A stretch of DNA of 64,000 nt, from NCBI RefSeq assembly GCF_004801285.1, contig NZ_SSNY01000009.1:62001-126000 (forward strand), given 5' to 3'. Under the pieces are notes generated by a model that was not told the DNA's origin, searched no databases, and worked only from the letters and a program-made list of their open reading frames with translations. The position numbers and the translations under genes are program-made. Shown piece after piece: positions 1 to 8,151 of the stretch (position 1 is its first letter; every line of letters starts with the position of its first letter). Source of the stretch: Ollibium composti. GTDB lineage: Bacteria > Pseudomonadota > Alphaproteobacteria > Rhizobiales > Rhizobiaceae.

Positions 1-1267
<1,267 letters not shown>

Positions 1268-1337
1268 AAGCGCTCTCTATCTCCGCTTTGTGAAAGAGAA
1301 AGCGATTTCAGAGCCTGAGCGCAGTGTGCGGCGATAA

Positions 1338-1371
1338 AAGAATGACAAAACCTGGATTGCAGGTTTTTGTC
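1338..1371 (-). terminator. Rho-independent terminator after the HsdR-N-like gene
   Basis: Read on the minus strand, an 11-12 bp stem (bases 1371-1360 with 1354-1344, one bulged T) with a five-base loop begins at the stop codon of the gene at 1370-2140 and is followed by a T-rich stretch (ATTCTTTTAT). Position and T tract fit an intrinsic terminator for that gene. It could also stop readthrough from carB, but the plus-strand side lacks a T run. Confidence 0.6.
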
Positions 1372-2140
1372 ACACGATCGCTGCCTCTTTCCGCTTCGCC
1401 CTCTCCATCTTCTTCAACGCCTTGTTGATCCGCGCAGACGCTTCCTTGGCTTTGTCGCCTTCAACCGCCTCACGCTTGATCACCTCTTCCGCAATCAGGG
1501 TAGCGAGATTTTCCGGCGCCACTTTCAAATCAGGAAACAACCTTCGCAATTCCCGCCGCACGACGGAGACAACAGGTTCCGAGCAAACGATTGCGGCAAC
1601 GGTGAACTTGTTGAAGAGTTGCGCCTGTTGATGGAAGGCGTCCATCGCGTCGGTGGTCAGCCCTTCCTTGGCGAACGGAAACAATTGCTGAAGGTGATCC
1701 TGATTTTTGGGGCTGACGCCCGCGAGATCGAACCGGCACACCTCCTCGTGGCTGATCTGGTTCGCGACATAGATGCGGATCAGCCGCCATTCGACAGCAT
1801 TCGTCAGGATTACCCAGTGAATGCCTTGATGTGCACCGTAATCGATGACCTGCCGCAAATGATTGTCAGCAAGGCTGCTTCCCGCTGACTTCACTTCTAT
1901 CAACAGCCTCAACTTGCCGCCGATCTTAACCGCCAAGTCGCAATATGTGGCTTTTATCTGATGTTCCGAGGTCAGTTCCTCGTATTTGTCGTATCCGAAG
2001 ATATCGGCAAGGATGTCCTTCACCAAAGTGACGGTGTCAGCTTCGGCAACATCGGCCTTTTGCTGTGCGGCAGCAATCTTCTGGTATTTTTTGAGATCAG
2101 CCATTATCCGCTCAACAAATTTTTTCGGTAGCTTGGTCAT
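1370..2140 (-). CDS. Orphan type I restriction R-subunit N-terminal-like (PD-(D/E)XK) protein
   Basis: A 256-residue protein resembling the HSDR_N_2 domain, the N-terminal nuclease-fold region of type I restriction R subunits. The core shows the PD-(D/E)XK pattern: D68 in ATYCDLAVKIGG and E82-x-K84 in LLIEVKSAG, followed by a helix carrying HLRQVIDYG. There is no helicase domain, and no hsdM or hsdS gene lies nearby, so it is a stand-alone member. The last 40 residues are a charged lysine/arginine-rich tail. Base composition is visibly AT-richer than the flanking genes, and the gene lies between carB and a palindrome-rich intergenic region, which suggests acquisition by transfer. Whether it cuts DNA or belongs to a defence function cannot be told from sequence. 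Family call fairly sure, function unknown. Confidence 0.75.
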   Translation of the reverse strand: MTKLPKKFVERIMADLKKYQKIAAAQQKADVAEADTVTLVKDILADIFGYDKYEELTSEHQIKATYCDLAVKIGGKLRLLIEVKSAGSSLADNHLRQVIDYGAHQGIHWVILTNAVEWRLIRIYVANQISHEEVCRFDLAGVSPKNQDHLQQLFPFAKEGLTTDAMDAFHQQAQLFNKFTVAAIVCSEPVVSVVRRELRRLFPDLKVAPENLATLIAEEVIKREAVEGDKAKEASARINKALKKMERAKRKEAAIV

Positions 2141-2222
2141 GTTACGTCCCCTCCCGGACCAATACTGCGCACGGAGAGGGATTCGGACAAGCTTTTTCGC
2201 TGAAGTTCGGGAATCTCGCAGC

Positions 2223-2347
2223 CGTCATCCCGGAAGCTGATCGCAGCGCAGCGAAGATCTGCTATCCGGGATCCATTCCGGAACATCGGCAAGGTTACGG
2301 ATTGGATCCCGGCTCTGCGCTCGCAAGCTCGCTTGGCCGGGATGACG
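2223..2347. repeat. Intergenic palindromic element, about 125 bp
   Basis: The ends form a perfect 11-bp inverted repeat: CGTCATCCCGG at 2223-2233 and CCGGGATGACG at 2337-2347. Inside lies a second inverted pair built on CCGGGATCC and GGATCCCGG. The text between (GGATCC..., GCTCTGCGCTCGC) resembles interspersed non-coding repeats common in rhizobial and related genomes. No coding content is seen. Confidence 0.7.
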
Positions 2348-2550
2348 AAGTGGTGGTGGCTGCCCGGGCGAAAAATTCTCCGAAACTTATCCACCTCTCC
2401 CGCACCTCCCCCATACTCACTCCCAGCTTCCCGCGCGGGAACACCGGTCATGACGGTGATTGCGTGGCGGGGAGCCGGCGCCTCCGGTGGTTGCTCAACG
2501 TAAGCAACTGCCCGGGGAGGGTGAGAAGCCGGTTCGAGCGCAGCGAGAAA

Positions 2551-2575
2551 ATCATGATGCCAGTGGCATCATGAT
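2551..2575. repeat. Perfect 25-bp palindrome (12-1-12)
   Basis: ATCATGATGCCA at 2551-2562 and its exact reverse complement at 2564-2575 flank a single G. There is no T tract on either side, so it is not a typical terminator. It heads the first of two related segments in this gap; the second is headed by the palindrome at 2833-2851. Confidence 0.75.
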
Positions 2576-2675
2576 AGGCGCCGAACGCCCTGAGCCGTAG
2601 CGAAGGGCCGGTGGGAAACCGCGCCGCATTTTTACACTCGGAAGGCACGGCATCCCACGCCCGCTTCCCGACCTT

Positions 2676-2696
2676 CTCCCCTCGGCGCGAGGGGAG
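2676..2696. repeat. Perfect palindrome (9-3-9)
   Basis: CTCCCCTCG at 2676-2684 pairs exactly with CGAGGGGAG at 2688-2696 around GCG. It sits between the other palindromes of the gap and has no T tract. The C/G-rich sequence is reminiscent of the element found inside the CapA-like gene at 38234-38324, but the two are not the same. Confidence 0.6.
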
Positions 2697-2752
2697 CGTT
2701 CTTCGATCAATGGCCAGACGGACGAAAATCCGGGCGTGGCGATGAGGAGTGA

Positions 2753-2851
2753 TGCGCATAGCGCACGAAAAGCCCCTGAATGGGCTTTTCGAACGACGAA
2801 TGGTGAAAGACCGGTTCGCCCTCGGGTAATCGAAACGTCCGGTGGACGTTT
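2753..2851. repeat. Three consecutive palindromes
   Basis: Three inverted repeats follow each other: TGCGC/GCGCA around ATA at 2753-2765; CGAAAAGCCC at 2766-2775 with GGGCTTTTCG at 2782-2791 around a six-base loop; and AAACGTCC at 2833-2840 with GGACGTTT at 2844-2851. The second could fold as a stable RNA hairpin, but no T run follows on either strand. Together with the palindromes upstream they mark this gap as a repeat cluster. Confidence 0.65.
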
Positions 2852-2912
2852 TGAAGATCTTGAACGCCAGAAGGGTTGGGAGCCGTAGCCGAGGGCTGGA
2901 AGCGCGCCGCCC

Positions 2913-3431
2913 TCAATGCGCGGCGGCGGTCTTGCCCTTGTTCTTCGGCAGTTCCATGGCGCGCAGTTCGCCTTCGGTGACTTCCTGGCGCAGGAAGGTG
3001 CAGGATTTTTCCGTGGTCGCGGCGGCGCGGCGGGCGGCCGACTGCCACGACAGCGTGGCCAGCATGCCGTCTGCATGCGCCTCGGCGTCGCTCGCCGCCT
3101 TCAGCGCCGGCGCGTTCGCCACCCCGCAGCGCGGCGCGATCAGCACCGAAAGCGCATAGGTGTGGGTAAAGGAGGTCTCGGCGGCGAGTTCGGTCGAGAT
3201 CGAGGACACCTGCATGGCGTCCTTGCCCTGCCCGCCCTCGCCGTCCGCCGCGCGGGCGACCGCGCCGGCCTCGGCGCCGGCCAGCAGCATCCAGCCGGCA
3301 TAGCCGCCGCCGGCCAGGACGAGCGGCGCCAGCACCAGCAGCGCGAGCTTCAGCCCGGAGCGTTTCTTCGGTCCATCGCCTGCTTTTTTGGAGGGGGCGG
3401 GCTTGGCGGATCTGGCAGGCGATTTGGTCAT
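2913..3431 (-). CDS. Single-pass membrane protein of unknown function
   Basis: A 172-residue protein starting MTKSPARSAK, with a Lys/Pro-rich cytoplasmic N-terminus, one hydrophobic segment at about residues 28-50, and a presumably periplasmic remainder. The periplasmic part has two cysteines (IAPRCGVA and KSCTFLRQE) that could form a disulfide. I do not recognise a family. The start at 3431 is preferred because GAAGG lies five bases upstream; an in-frame ATG at 3446 would add five residues. High GC and codon use match the neighbours, so it is probably a real, lineage-restricted gene. It ends right beside the palindrome cluster. Confidence 0.7.
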   Translation of the reverse strand: MTKSPARSAKPAPSKKAGDGPKKRSGLKLALLVLAPLVLAGGGYAGWMLLAGAEAGAVARAADGEGGQGKDAMQVSSISTELAAETSFTHTYALSVLIAPRCGVANAPALKAASDAEAHADGMLATLSWQSAARRAAATTEKSCTFLRQEVTEGELRAMELPKNKGKTAAAH

Positions 3432-3561
3432 GCGGCCTTCAAGCATACCGGCCGTTAGGAGCAGGTAAGCCGGATCGGTCGCAATTTATGTTTTCGGCTG
3501 CCGGCGGGCAGATGGTTAAGGGGTCTTGTCGCGACCGCACCGCCGCCGGTTGCGGCCGGTT

Positions 3562-4575
3562 TCAGCTCTCGGAGCCGACCGGAACCACCGGCGGATGCAC
3601 GATTCCCTCGGGATCGAGCGTCACCTCCGCTCCGGCCCGGCGCCGCTTGCGGTCCTTGCCGAGGCCGGTCTCCTCCAGCATGCCCTTGCGCTTGGCCTCA
3701 TAGTAATAACCGGTCTGGTACAGCCAGTCGGCGCGCTTGGCGTTGCGGCCGGAAACCAGCCAGGCGCCGCGCAGGTATTTCACCGCGTATTTCAGGTTGG
3801 TCTCGGCATCGAACAGGCCGCTGGCCGCGCCGCTGTAGCCCATGCCGCGCGCCGTCGCGTGCTTGATCTGCATCAGCCCCCAGTGGCCGTTATTGTAGGC
3901 CTTGGGATTGAAAGTGCTCTCGCGGTTGACGACATGGCGCACCAGTTCGACCGGGACTTCGTAGAGGGCGGCGTATTTGGAAATCAGCGTCTCGACGTCG
4001 GCGCGGCCGCGCACGGCGGTGCGCGGCAGGTCGCCGGCCGAGGGCTCGGTCTTCAGGACCGCCGGCGCAAGATAGGCCGGCACCGTCCCGCTATAGGCGA
4101 TCGGCGTCACCGGCAGGCTCGATGCGGCCGAGGCGACGAGCACCGGCGCGGCCGGGAAGGTTTTCGTAAGGTCGGGCTTCGCCGCGTCGCTTGCGAATCG
4201 GGCGGTGTCTGGCTGCGCGGCGTCCTGCTTTGCCGCGGTCGTGGCGATCGCCGGCTGGGCCGCATCTGCTGCCGCGGCCTGCGCAGGAGCTGAGGCGACC
4301 GCGGGTGTCGCCCCTGCAAAGGCGGCCGGCTGCGTCTCGAGCGCCGCGGTCTGGACCGCCGCCAGCGCGGACGGTTCGGGCAGCACCGCCACCGTCTCCG
4401 GCAGGGCCAGCGCGAAGCCGGCGTCCGTCGTCCCCGACACCGTCGTTTCCGTCACCCCCACCGTCGGGCCGGCGAAACCCGGCGCCGGCGCAACGGTCGA
4501 TGTCGAGGTGCAGCCGCCAAGGGCAGCGCCGCACAGGGCCATACCGATCAGGGTAAAGGGAGCTCTTGCTGGCAA
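3562..4575 (-). CDS. Lytic transglycosylase SLT-domain lipoprotein
   Basis: A 337-residue protein. The first 22 residues are a lipoprotein signal peptide with lipobox LGGC (Cys22). A long Ala/Thr/Pro-rich linker (about 25-185) is probably disordered and spans the periplasm. Residues about 192-310 form an SLT (goose-lysozyme-like) domain; Glu219 in VVNRESTFNP is the expected catalytic acid, followed by GLMQIKHATARGMGY and NLKYAVKYLRG. It should cleave the MurNAc-GlcNAc bond of peptidoglycan with formation of 1,6-anhydroMurNAc, anchored to a membrane. The neighbours suggest no operon. Domain call very sure; the linker is low-complexity and cannot be aligned. Confidence 0.92.
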   Translation of the reverse strand: MPARAPFTLIGMALCGAALGGCTSTSTVAPAPGFAGPTVGVTETTVSGTTDAGFALALPETVAVLPEPSALAAVQTAALETQPAAFAGATPAVASAPAQAAAADAAQPAIATTAAKQDAAQPDTARFASDAAKPDLTKTFPAAPVLVASAASSLPVTPIAYSGTVPAYLAPAVLKTEPSAGDLPRTAVRGRADVETLISKYAALYEVPVELVRHVVNRESTFNPKAYNNGHWGLMQIKHATARGMGYSGAASGLFDAETNLKYAVKYLRGAWLVSGRNAKRADWLYQTGYYYEAKRKGMLEETGLGKDRKRRRAGAEVTLDPEGIVHPPVVPVGSES

Positions 4576-4735
4576 GCCGCGGTCGAAGTCCGTTGGTCTG
4601 ATTTGTTAACGGAGTCCTTACACCACAGGTTTTGCCGGGGCAACCGGGGCGGGTGGCGGTTTTCGGGTGGCGAGTCGTCCGTGAAAATGCGATATTGTTC
4701 GCGGTTTGTACCGAAGATGATTGCGAGGAATCGCC

Positions 4736-5299
4736 ATGACGCACGCTGTCGGCCACATCATATTCGAGACGCAACTGGGCTTCATGGGCCTTGCCTGGAG
4801 TTCGGCCGGGCTGACGCGGCTCTGCCTGCCGCAATCGAGCCGCGAGGCGGTGGAGCGCCGGCTGCTGCGGCTGGACGACATTGCCGGCCCCGACAGCGAA
4901 ACGCCGCCGCAATGGGTGGCTGACCTGATCGCCGCCATCCGCGCCTATGCCCAGGGCGAGACGGTCGACTTCTCCGACGTGCCGGTCGATCTGGCCGGTG
5001 TCGACGATTTCCGACTCGCCATCTACGACGCCGCCCGCAAGCTCGCCTTCGGCGAAACCGTCACCTACGGCGAACTGGCCAGCCGCGCCGGCCATACCGG
5101 CCTCGCCCGCGAAACCGGCGCAGCACTTGGCGCCAACCCGGTGCCGCTGGTCATTCCCTGCCACCGCATCCTTGCGGCCGGCGGCAAGATCGGCGGCTTC
5201 TCAGCACCCGGCGGCTCGGCCACCAAGGAAAAGATGCTCGGGCTGGAAGGCGTGCGCGTCGGCCCGCCGCCGGCGGCGCAAGCCTCGTTCGGTTTCTGA
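4736..5299 (+). CDS. ogt: Methylated-DNA--protein-cysteine methyltransferase
   Basis: A 187-residue suicide DNA repair protein that removes alkyl groups from O6 of guanine (or O4 of thymine) onto its own cysteine. The signature PCHR gives Cys142 as acceptor, and IPCHRILAAGGKIGGFS and YGELASRAG are the conserved DNA-binding region. The start at 4736 is chosen because GCGAGG lies about eight bases upstream. An earlier in-frame start at 4721 would add five residues and overlap that ribosome site. Both the N-terminal domain and the catalytic domain are complete. No AraC-type Ada domain is present, so this is the Ogt form. Confidence 0.93.
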   Translation: MTHAVGHIIFETQLGFMGLAWSSAGLTRLCLPQSSREAVERRLLRLDDIAGPDSETPPQWVADLIAAIRAYAQGETVDFSDVPVDLAGVDDFRLAIYDAARKLAFGETVTYGELASRAGHTGLARETGAALGANPVPLVIPCHRILAAGGKIGGFSAPGGSATKEKMLGLEGVRVGPPPAAQASFGF

Positions 5300-5320
5300 A
5301 GGTCCGGCCCGGACAACCCG

Positions 5321-5662
5321 TCAATCGAAGGGGAAGATGAGGCGGCGACGCCGGTCGTCGAAATCGACCCGCTGGCATTTGTAGACCGGGCAGGATTTCA
5401 GGTCCGCGCTCGGCACGTAGCTCCCTGCCCTCACCTCGTCGAAATTGCAAAATCGCCCGGACGCGACATAGCGGTCATAGAGCGTGAGCGAGGGATTGCG
5501 CGGCGAGCGGTAGCGCAGGATGACGGCGCCGTTTCTTTCGACGACGGCCTGGACCCGATCGCAACTCATGCGGGTCGGATCGTAGCGCGAGATCGCCCAG
5601 GCGTCGGCGGCAAGCAGGCCGAGGCACCCGGCAATCAGAAGGGCTTTCACGAGGATCTTCAT
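5321..5662 (-). CDS. Small secreted protein of unknown function
   Basis: A 113-residue protein with a clear signal peptide (MKILVKALLIAGCLGLLAAD, cleavage near AWA). The mature part contains four cysteines (SCDRV, RFCNF, SCPVY, YKCQR) that could form two disulfides, and ends with a basic stretch and LIFPFD. The start at 5662 is supported by GGAGAA upstream; longer in-frame alternatives would place charged residues before the signal peptide. It converges on ogt. I recognise no named family, but cysteine-rich periplasmic proteins of this size are common in Rhizobiales. Confidence 0.8.
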   Translation of the reverse strand: MKILVKALLIAGCLGLLAADAWAISRYDPTRMSCDRVQAVVERNGAVILRYRSPRNPSLTLYDRYVASGRFCNFDEVRAGSYVPSADLKSCPVYKCQRVDFDDRRRRLIFPFD

Positions 5663-5775
5663 GGCGCTTCTCCGCAGGTTCAGCCGTCCATGCCGCCGCA
5701 ACGCCGGCCGCCGGCAACGGTTCCACAAGATTGAGGCCGCTTTTCGCTCCGGTACGCCACCGCGTTGAAATGGCC

Positions 5776-5804
5776 TTGTTTTCGACGCATACCGCCTCTA
5801 TATA
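5776..5804 (+). promoter_or_regulatory. Likely sigma-70 promoter of the cold-shock gene
   Basis: TTGTTT at 5776-5781 and TATATA at 5799-5804 are separated by 17 bases, a good match to the rhizobial housekeeping consensus. Transcription would start near 5811, giving an untranslated leader of about 130 bases before the cold-shock gene. Long leaders are typical of cspA mRNAs, where they refold with temperature. Confidence 0.6.
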
Positions 5805-5939
5805 CGGCACATTGATATTCGGCCGATCGATCCGGGCCTCGCGGTTTTCGCGTTCGCTGACGTCTTTCTGCAAAATCTCGATACCAAGCCGGGCTTCTGG
5901 CCCGACACGTCAACGTAAAGTGAACTTAAGGAAAATCGC

Positions 5940-6152
5940 ATGGCTACCGGAACCGTCAAGTGGTTCAACTCGACCAAGGGCTACGGCTTCATCGCTCCCG
6001 ACAATGGCGGCGCGGACGTTTTCGTCCACATCTCCGCCGTCGAGCGCGCCGGCATGACCTCGCTGGTCGAGGGACAGAAGATCAACTTCGAGATCGAGCA
6101 GGACCGCCGTACCGGCAAGTCGTCCGCTGGATCTCTGAGCAAGGCAGCCTGA
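5940..6152 (+). CDS. cspA: Cold-shock protein (CspA family)
   Basis: A 70-residue single cold-shock domain that binds single-stranded RNA and DNA. Both RNA-binding motifs are present: KGYGFIAPD (RNP1) and VFVHISAVE (RNP2). It begins [10 protein letters not shown], and AAGGAAAA precedes the ATG. It differs clearly from the tandem cold-shock genes at 45878 and 46350, which have [14 protein letters not shown], so it is a separate subgroup. A long leader, promoter and distant terminator suggest a monocistronic unit. Confidence 0.95.
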   Translation: MATGTVKWFNSTKGYGFIAPDNGGADVFVHISAVERAGMTSLVEGQKINFEIEQDRRTGKSSAGSLSKAA

Positions 6153-6315
6153 TTTGACGAAGGCGCGCGGCGGATAGCATCCGCAGCGCCCGGCAAGTCA
6201 CGGATGTACTGGCGGCCGCGCGACAAGCGCGCCGGAGCGGGACGGACCCGACAAGTCGAAGCGGCGGATTGCCGCCGGCCCGGCCGAAACGTTCCCATCA
6301 GGCTACCGAGCATGG

Positions 6316-6341
6316 AAGGCGGGCTTTGTCCCGCCTTTTTT
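6316..6341 (+). terminator. Rho-independent terminator downstream of the cold-shock gene
   Basis: AAGGCGGG at 6316-6323 pairs with CCCGCCTT at 6330-6337 around a six-base loop, followed by a T run. It lies about 160 bases after the cold-shock stop codon, so the transcript has a long 3' tail, or a small RNA ends here. It also closely follows the stop side of the GST remnant on the other strand. Confidence 0.8.
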
Positions 6342-6377
6342 GTTGCCTGCCGCGCCCCGCTGCCCGTAGCGGGCGTA

Positions 6378-6527
6378 TCAGGCCGGAGCGATCGGATTGT
6401 GGGCGCGGATCTGCCCGGCATCGCCGAAGGACGACCAGGGCCGGTGCTCGAACGGCAGGCCGTAGAGCGTCAGGGCGATGCCGACGCGCCGAACGAAAGA
6501 GGAATCGTATTGACCGATCAGGATCAC
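6378..6527 (-). pseudogene. N-terminal remnant of a second glutathione S-transferase
   Basis: On the minus strand, a GTG at 6527 opens a 49-codon frame beginning ILIGQYDSSFVRRVGIAL and continuing YGLPFEHRPWSSFGDAG, ending at a TGA (6380-6378). This is the start of a GST thioredoxin-fold domain: beta1, the active-site Ser/Tyr turn and helix 1 of the group with IGQYDSPFVRRV. The normal continuation (VPTL..DDG and the helical domain) is absent, and after 40 bases the cold-shock terminator is reached. The gene is therefore truncated by deletion. It lies just downstream of the intact GST at 6571-7188 in the same direction, so it may be a decayed tandem neighbour, though the two N-termini are different subfamilies. 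Confidence 0.7.
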
Positions 6528-6570
6528 GCGCGGATTTTCCGATTCATCTCGTCAATCGCCCTGCCGTCGA

Positions 6571-7188
6571 TCAGGCGGCGGGCAGCCACTCGATCGGCAC
6601 ATGGCCCGGATCGGCCTCGACCCGCTTCAGCCATGTCGCGACGGCCGGATAGGCATCGATCTGGAAACCACCCTGCTCGGCCGTGTGGGTGTAGGCATAG
6701 AGTGCGATGTCGGCGACGCTGAGGGCCGTGCCGGCGAAGAAAGGGCTCTGCTCCAGCCGCTTGTTCATGACGCCGAGCGCCTTGTTGCCGCGCTCGAGCG
6801 TCAGCGCCAGCCGTTCGGGCGTGGCGTCCCTGGCACGCTCGGGGAAAGTCAGCAGCGCCTTGCGCACGGCAATGTAGGGTTCGTGGCTGTACTGCTCGAA
6901 AAACAGCCATTGATAGGCGAGAGCCCGTTCGTAGCGGTCGGCCGGCAGGAAGCGGGTCCCTTCGGCCAGATAAAGCAGGATGGCGTTGGATTCGGCGATG
7001 CGCCGGCCGTCGTCCAATTCCAGCAGCGGCACCATGGCGTTGGGATTCTTGGCGACATAGTCGGGCTTGCGGGTATCGCCGGTATGCGAGCTCACCTCGA
7101 TATTGGTGAAGGCGACGCCAAGCTTGGCCATCAGCAGGCGCGGCTTGTAGCAATTGCCGCTGTCGGTCATGCCGTAAAGGATCGTCAT
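6571..7188 (-). CDS. Glutathione S-transferase family protein
   Basis: A 205-residue protein with an N-terminal thioredoxin-like domain (MTILYGMTDSGNCYKPRLLM, with NPNAMVPLLELDDGRRIAES as the glutathione-binding turn, including the cis-Pro and ES pair) and a C-terminal all-helical domain ending with SVADIALYAYTH. Ser9/Cys13 lie at the expected catalytic turn. It probably conjugates or reduces small electrophiles with glutathione; substrate unknown. It is followed by a remnant of another GST gene. Confidence 0.9.
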   Translation of the reverse strand: MTILYGMTDSGNCYKPRLLMAKLGVAFTNIEVSSHTGDTRKPDYVAKNPNAMVPLLELDDGRRIAESNAILLYLAEGTRFLPADRYERALAYQWLFFEQYSHEPYIAVRKALLTFPERARDATPERLALTLERGNKALGVMNKRLEQSPFFAGTALSVADIALYAYTHTAEQGGFQIDAYPAVATWLKRVEADPGHVPIEWLPAA

Positions 7189-7281
7189 CGTTCCACCTGT
7201 GTTGCGGCGGCAGCATGCTCCTCGGCCACCGATCCATCCAGTGATTTGTTTTCACCGTTGTCCATCAGCATCGATGATGGA

Positions 7282-8151
7282 TCAGGTTCCGGTCTGGCCG
7301 AACAGCGGAATCACCTTGGCGCTTGGCCTGAGCAACGCATCGAGCGCCAGCGGCTTGTCGGGAAAGATCGTGCCGATCAGCGCCGGCTTCGCCATCAGGA
7401 AGCCTTGCAGGAGGTCGGCGCCGCCGTCCAGCGCCACGCGCAACTGCTCCGGCTGTTCGATGCCCTCGACAAGAACCTGCGCCCCATGGTCGTGCAGCAG
7501 CGAAAGCAGCGGCCTGAACAGCTTCTCGGCGGCGGCGTGACGGCACACTTCCGCGAACCAGCCGCCGTCGATCTTGACAATGTCCGGTTCGAGCAGGCGC
7601 AGTCGCTCCTCGGTCGAATGGCCGGCGCCGAAATCGTCGATGGCGATGCGCAATCCGTTGCGCCGCATTTCGGCGACCACGCGCTGCAGGACGGTCTCGT
7701 CGCTCGCCGCCTGCTCGGTGATCTCGCACACCAGCATGTCGCCCTTCAGGCCGAAGCTGCCGAGATGGCGGGCCATCATCCGGATCTCGGCCAAGGCCCG
7801 GCCCAAATGGTCGTTCACCTGGGGATTGTAATTGAAGAACAGGGTGAGCCCGTCGACGCCGAGGAACTGGAAATTGTGCAGGTGTAGCGCCCGGCAAAGG
7901 GACTCGACATAAAGCCTGTCCTTTGCCGGCACGCCTTCCAGGAACGTTCGCGGCGGCACCGGCTGTCCGCCGACCTGCGGCTGGATCAGCGCTTCTATGG
8001 CGACCGGCACCAGGCAGCCGCCGCGCGGCGCGAAGATCGGCTGATAGGCGCTGCGCAGCCGGTACTCGCCGTAGATGCCGTACTCCAGGCCGATCTCGTC
8101 GGCAAAGATCGATTGGCCGATATCGCGGCGCCGTTCGCGAACTGTAGTCAT
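7282..8151 (-). CDS. EAL-domain protein, second of a coupled pair
   Basis: A 289-residue stand-alone EAL domain, predicted cyclic-di-GMP phosphodiesterase. The residues known to bind metal and substrate are in place: E53 of EAL, N107, E143 in CEITEQ, D172-D173 in IDDFGAGHS, K193 in DIVKID, E229 in VEGIEQ and Q249 in QGFLMAKP. No sensor, membrane or GGDEF domain is present. Its ATG overlaps the stop of the upstream EAL gene (ATGA), so translation is coupled. It shares plan and length with that gene, including the N-terminal YR/ALKSAYQPIFA region, which points to duplication. The start at 8151 follows from the overlap. Confidence 0.9.
   Translation of the reverse strand: MTTVRERRRDIGQSIFADEIGLEYGIYGEYRLRSAYQPIFAPRGGCLVPVAIEALIQPQVGGQPVPPRTFLEGVPAKDRLYVESLCRALHLHNFQFLGVDGLTLFFNYNPQVNDHLGRALAEIRMMARHLGSFGLKGDMLVCEITEQAASDETVLQRVVAEMRRNGLRIAIDDFGAGHSTEERLRLLEPDIVKIDGGWFAEVCRHAAAEKLFRPLLSLLHDHGAQVLVEGIEQPEQLRVALDGGADLLQGFLMAKPALIGTIFPDKPLALDALLRPSAKVIPLFGQTGT

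Larger units (their letters stand above)
2141..2912. other. Palindrome-rich intergenic region without a gene
   Basis: This stretch of about 770 bases has short open frames on both strands, but none has a convincing ribosome site, protein-like composition or recognisable family. Instead it is filled with perfect inverted repeats, listed separately at 2223-2347, 2551-2575, 2676-2696 and 2753-2851. Two palindromes (2551-2575 and 2833-2851) are each followed by a related degenerate segment of the form GAACGCC..., then GAGCCGTAGC, then an AGGG-rich stretch, then CGCGCCGC. This suggests two diverged copies of one composite element. It looks like a mosaic of dispersed rhizobial intergenic repeats rather than lost genes. 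Confidence 0.65.

Noticed and set aside
1370..2140. A full type I restriction-modification locus
   Set aside because: Only an HsdR-N-like domain is present; no helicase region, hsdM or hsdS gene lies within the window.
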